Source of the DNA: Desulfobacterales bacterium
GTDB taxonomy: Bacteria; Desulfobacterota; Desulfobacteria; Desulfobacterales; Desulfosalsimonadaceae
Reading direction: 5' to 3'
Assembly: GCA_018334855.1 (NCBI GenBank)
Contig: JAGXLE010000061.1
Location: forward strand, 1-7,689
Length of the DNA stretch: 7,689 bases
A model generated the notes under the pieces. That model ran no database searches, was not told where the DNA came from, and saw only the letters and a program-made list of their open reading frames with translations. Numbering within the stretch: position 1 is the stretch's first letter; every line of letters starts with the position of its first letter. A program made the translations under genes and the position numbers. Below, piece after piece: positions 6,209 to 7,689 of the stretch.

Positions 6209-6347
6209 CGTTTAAAAGGGATTGACACATCTTTTCCCCTGAAACAGAAGAAAAAATGGACTGCCAAAAATTTTCTGATCATGCTATGTAAGTATGGAGC
6301 TAATCAGGAAGGGGCTGCACAGAAAAGGGGCCGAGACCCGGGGCCTG

Positions 6348-6378
6348 TTGACCGGCCCGGCAGATTATAGTTTACAAT
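6348..6378 (+). promoter_or_regulatory. Possible promoter for metallophosphoesterase gene
   Basis: TTGACC (6348-6353, five of six) and TACAAT (6373-6378, five of six) are 19 bases apart. Transcription would begin near 6385, about 60 bases before the ATG. The spacing is longer than ideal, and the -35 box lies in the GC-rich foldable segment. Confidence 0.38.
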
Positions 6379-6443
6379 CATTCGGCAGAACTGGTATGGA
6401 TTATTTTTATTGTACAAAATAAGCCGGGCAGGTTTCACTACCT

Positions 6444-7169
6444 ATGAAAATCGCTGTTATTTCTGATATACACGGAAACGCCGCGGCATTTCGGAAAGTG
6501 CTTGAAAATATCGAACATGCGGGCGTATCTGCTGTTTACTGCCTTGGCGACAATATCGGATACGGCCCTGAGCCCGAGGCTGTTATCCGGAAACTTCGCG
6601 AATATGAAATACCCTCGATTATCGGCAATCACGAACTGGCAGTAAACGACCCGATTTTTCTCGACTGGTTCAATCCCATCGCCAGGATTTCGCTTGAAAA
6701 AACCGAAGCGTTTCTCTCCTCTGAGACCCTTGACTACATTGCCGGACTCCCGTTTTTTCGAATAGAGCACAATTGCTGGTTTGTACACGGTTTCCCGCCG
6801 GATTCGCCAACTCAATACCTGTTTGAGGCAACGGAGAACAGCCTGGCCCGAACCCTGGCCGGCTTGGAAGAAAAAATCTGTTTCGTGGGACACACTCACG
6901 AACTTATGCTTGTGAGCCATGACGGTGAAAAAATCACAAAGCGCCCGCTTACAAGGGAAACAGTGGCGCTGGAGACCGGTGGCCGCTACATTGTCAACGT
7001 GGGCAGTGTGGGCCAGCCAAGGGACGGAAACAATAACGCAAAATACGTTATTTATGACGACCAGGCCCTTGAACTGGAAGTAAGGTTTGTAGAGTATAAT
7101 ATTACCGAAACCATCAGCAAAATATACCAGGCAGGCCTGCCGGAGCAGCATGCCTGGCGCCTGATGTAA
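6444..7169 (+). CDS. Calcineurin-like metallophosphoesterase (YfcE/ApaH-related)
   Basis: 241 residues, the usual length for compact cytoplasmic metallophosphoesterases. The two-metal site is complete: DIH at 8-10, GDN at 35-37, GNHE at 61-64, VHG at 114-116 and GHTH at 149-152. NVGSVGQPRDGNNNAKY at 185-201 is the usual family C-terminal signature. Relatives hydrolyse phosphodiesters, phosphomonoesters or dinucleoside polyphosphates; the sequence does not decide between these. No signal peptide is seen. The ATG at 6444 has only a distant AGG (6430-6432) as ribosome binding site. That AGGT can pair with the ACCT directly before the ATG, which may hold translation low. The gene stands alone on the plus strand and converges on the LysM gene 22 bases away, with no terminator in between. 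Confidence 0.92.
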   Translation: MKIAVISDIHGNAAAFRKVLENIEHAGVSAVYCLGDNIGYGPEPEAVIRKLREYEIPSIIGNHELAVNDPIFLDWFNPIARISLEKTEAFLSSETLDYIAGLPFFRIEHNCWFVHGFPPDSPTQYLFEATENSLARTLAGLEEKICFVGHTHELMLVSHDGEKITKRPLTRETVALETGGRYIVNVGSVGQPRDGNNNAKYVIYDDQALELEVRFVEYNITETISKIYQAGLPEQHAWRLM

Positions 7170-7191
7170 AAGATTTATATACGTCAGCCGT

Positions 7192-7689
7192 TTACCTGCT
7201 TATCAACAGCTTGTCTCCTGGATGAATAACCGAATCCCTGTTCAGATCGTTGATTTTAAGAAGAGTCTCCAGCTTGATCCCGTTATCCCTGGCTATTGAA
7301 TAAAGGGTGTCGTTTTTCCGGACCGTATAATACTTCTTTTCGGGTTTCTTGGTCTCGATATCGCCGGTTTTGCCCTTTTCTGATTCGGTCCCGGCCCGGG
7401 CCTGCTGTTGTTTTTCAGTCTCTGTCGTGCCGCCGGCCGTCTTTTTTCCTTGCTGCTGATACTGCTTTTCCAGCTTGGCCAGCCTGGCTTCCAGATCCTT
7501 TTGCATTGCTACCAGCTGGTTGACCTTCTCGGTGTTTTCAACAATGCGTTTTGCCAGTTCGGAAAGCCGTTTCATGACCTGTTCATGATTGTCCTCCATT
7601 CGGGAGTCCATATCGTCCAGAGTGGATTCCAGGCTCTCTAAAGCTCCCGGCTTTAAAGCTATCTCACGCTGCGAAACGGGGTTGGCCCG
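7192..7689 (-). CDS. Coiled-coil LysM-domain protein (5' part outside window)
   Basis: The frame is open from the stop at 7194-7192 to the right edge, giving 165 visible residues. An ATG at 7611 exists, but the frame continues upstream without a stop for 26 more codons and that ATG has no good ribosome binding site, so the true start is outside the window. Visible layout: a heptad-like coiled coil (about 15-80, rich in Leu, Glu, Lys, Gln), then a low-complexity Gln/Thr/Glu/Lys linker, then one LysM domain in the last 46 residues (YYTVRKNDTLYSIARDNGIK to the GDKLLISR end). LysM binds N-acetylglucosamine-containing glycans such as peptidoglycan, so the protein is probably a cell-envelope or lipoprotein component; any signal sequence would lie outside the window. 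Function beyond wall binding cannot be told. Confidence 0.88.
   Translation of the reverse strand, partial: RANPVSQREIALKPGALESLESTLDDMDSRMEDNHEQVMKRLSELAKRIVENTEKVNQLVAMQKDLEARLAKLEKQYQQQGKKTAGGTTETEKQQQARAGTESEKGKTGDIETKKPEKKYYTVRKNDTLYSIARDNGIKLETLLKINDLNRDSVIHPGDKLLISR

Larger units (their letters stand above)
6033..6443. other. 411-base divergent intergenic region
   Basis: This spacer separates the ComEA-like gene (minus) from the metallophosphoesterase gene (plus). Its left half (about 6090-6220) is very AT-rich and holds the likely minus-strand promoter and an 11-base inverted repeat. Its right half (about 6310-6363) is GC-rich, with several complementary GGCC/CCGG blocks that could fold, followed by a possible plus-strand promoter. 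A lone TTGACA at 6222-6227 (plus) has no convincing -10 partner. I see no gene of useful length and no recognisable riboswitch. Confidence 0.7.

Noticed and set aside
6222..6250. Perfect TTGACA on the plus strand at 6222-6227
   Set aside because: No -10-like hexamer occurs at 16-19 bases, so a promoter is not supported.
6256..6291. Short frame MDCQKFSDHAM, resembling the first residues of zinc-finger anti-sigma factors
   Set aside because: It is only 11 codons long, and neither the downstream frame nor nearby frames continue the resemblance. Too little to call a gene or a pseudogene.
6438..7151. 237-codon open frame on the minus strand
   Set aside because: It is antisense to the metallophosphoesterase, which has all its catalytic motifs. 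The composition is Cys/Val/Phe-rich and resembles no protein family.
7170..7191. Possible terminator between the converging metallophosphoesterase and LysM genes
   Set aside because: Only a GTAAA/TTTAC pair flanks the gap. There is no GC stem and no T run.

Overview
The window looks like a chromosomal segment from a Gram-negative bacterium of mixed base composition, with GC-rich genes separated by AT-rich spacers. Gene content fits a deltaproteobacterial / Desulfobacterota-type genome: a DUF2760 protein next to a divergent Hsp70, an AcuC/Aph-type deacetylase, a short single-domain ComEA-like protein and a small CxxC protein. This placement is inference from gene families; no rRNA or marker gene is present. 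I see no tRNA, rRNA, CRISPR array, transposase or phage gene.

Left block, 1-5115, all on the minus strand and read right to left. A two-gene unit starts at a sigma70-like promoter near 5216-5192. It encodes a membrane-anchored DUF2760 protein (5115-4321) and, 48 bases later, a 923-residue divergent Hsp70-like ATPase with a GTG start (4272-1501). A second promoter (1491-1463) lies just past the Hsp70 stop codon. It drives a glycerophosphodiester phosphodiesterase-family protein (1373-564) and then a histone deacetylase / acetylpolyamine amidohydrolase-family protein (538 to beyond the left edge). No terminator is visible between the two units, so read-through is possible.

Centre, 5116-5735. 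A divergent intergenic region carries promoters in both directions. On the plus strand a small cysteine-rich protein of about 61 residues (5357-5542) is followed by three successive hairpins. The last is an 18-bp perfect stem that should terminate transcription in both directions, because the next gene converges on it.

Right block, 5736-7689. A secreted or periplasmic helix-hairpin-helix protein of the ComEA type (minus, 6032-5736) is divergent from a calcineurin-like metallophosphoesterase (plus, 6444-7169). The 411-base spacer between them has a strongly AT-rich half with an inverted repeat and a GC-rich, foldable half. The metallophosphoesterase converges on a coiled-coil plus LysM protein (minus, 7192 to beyond the right edge), whose true start is outside the window.

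The most interesting candidate system is the DUF2760 / Hsp70 pair. It looks like a membrane-tethered chaperone module with no J-protein or nucleotide exchange factor in view, and a possible heat-sensitive hairpin covers the first ribosome binding site. The other genes are recognisable members of known families.
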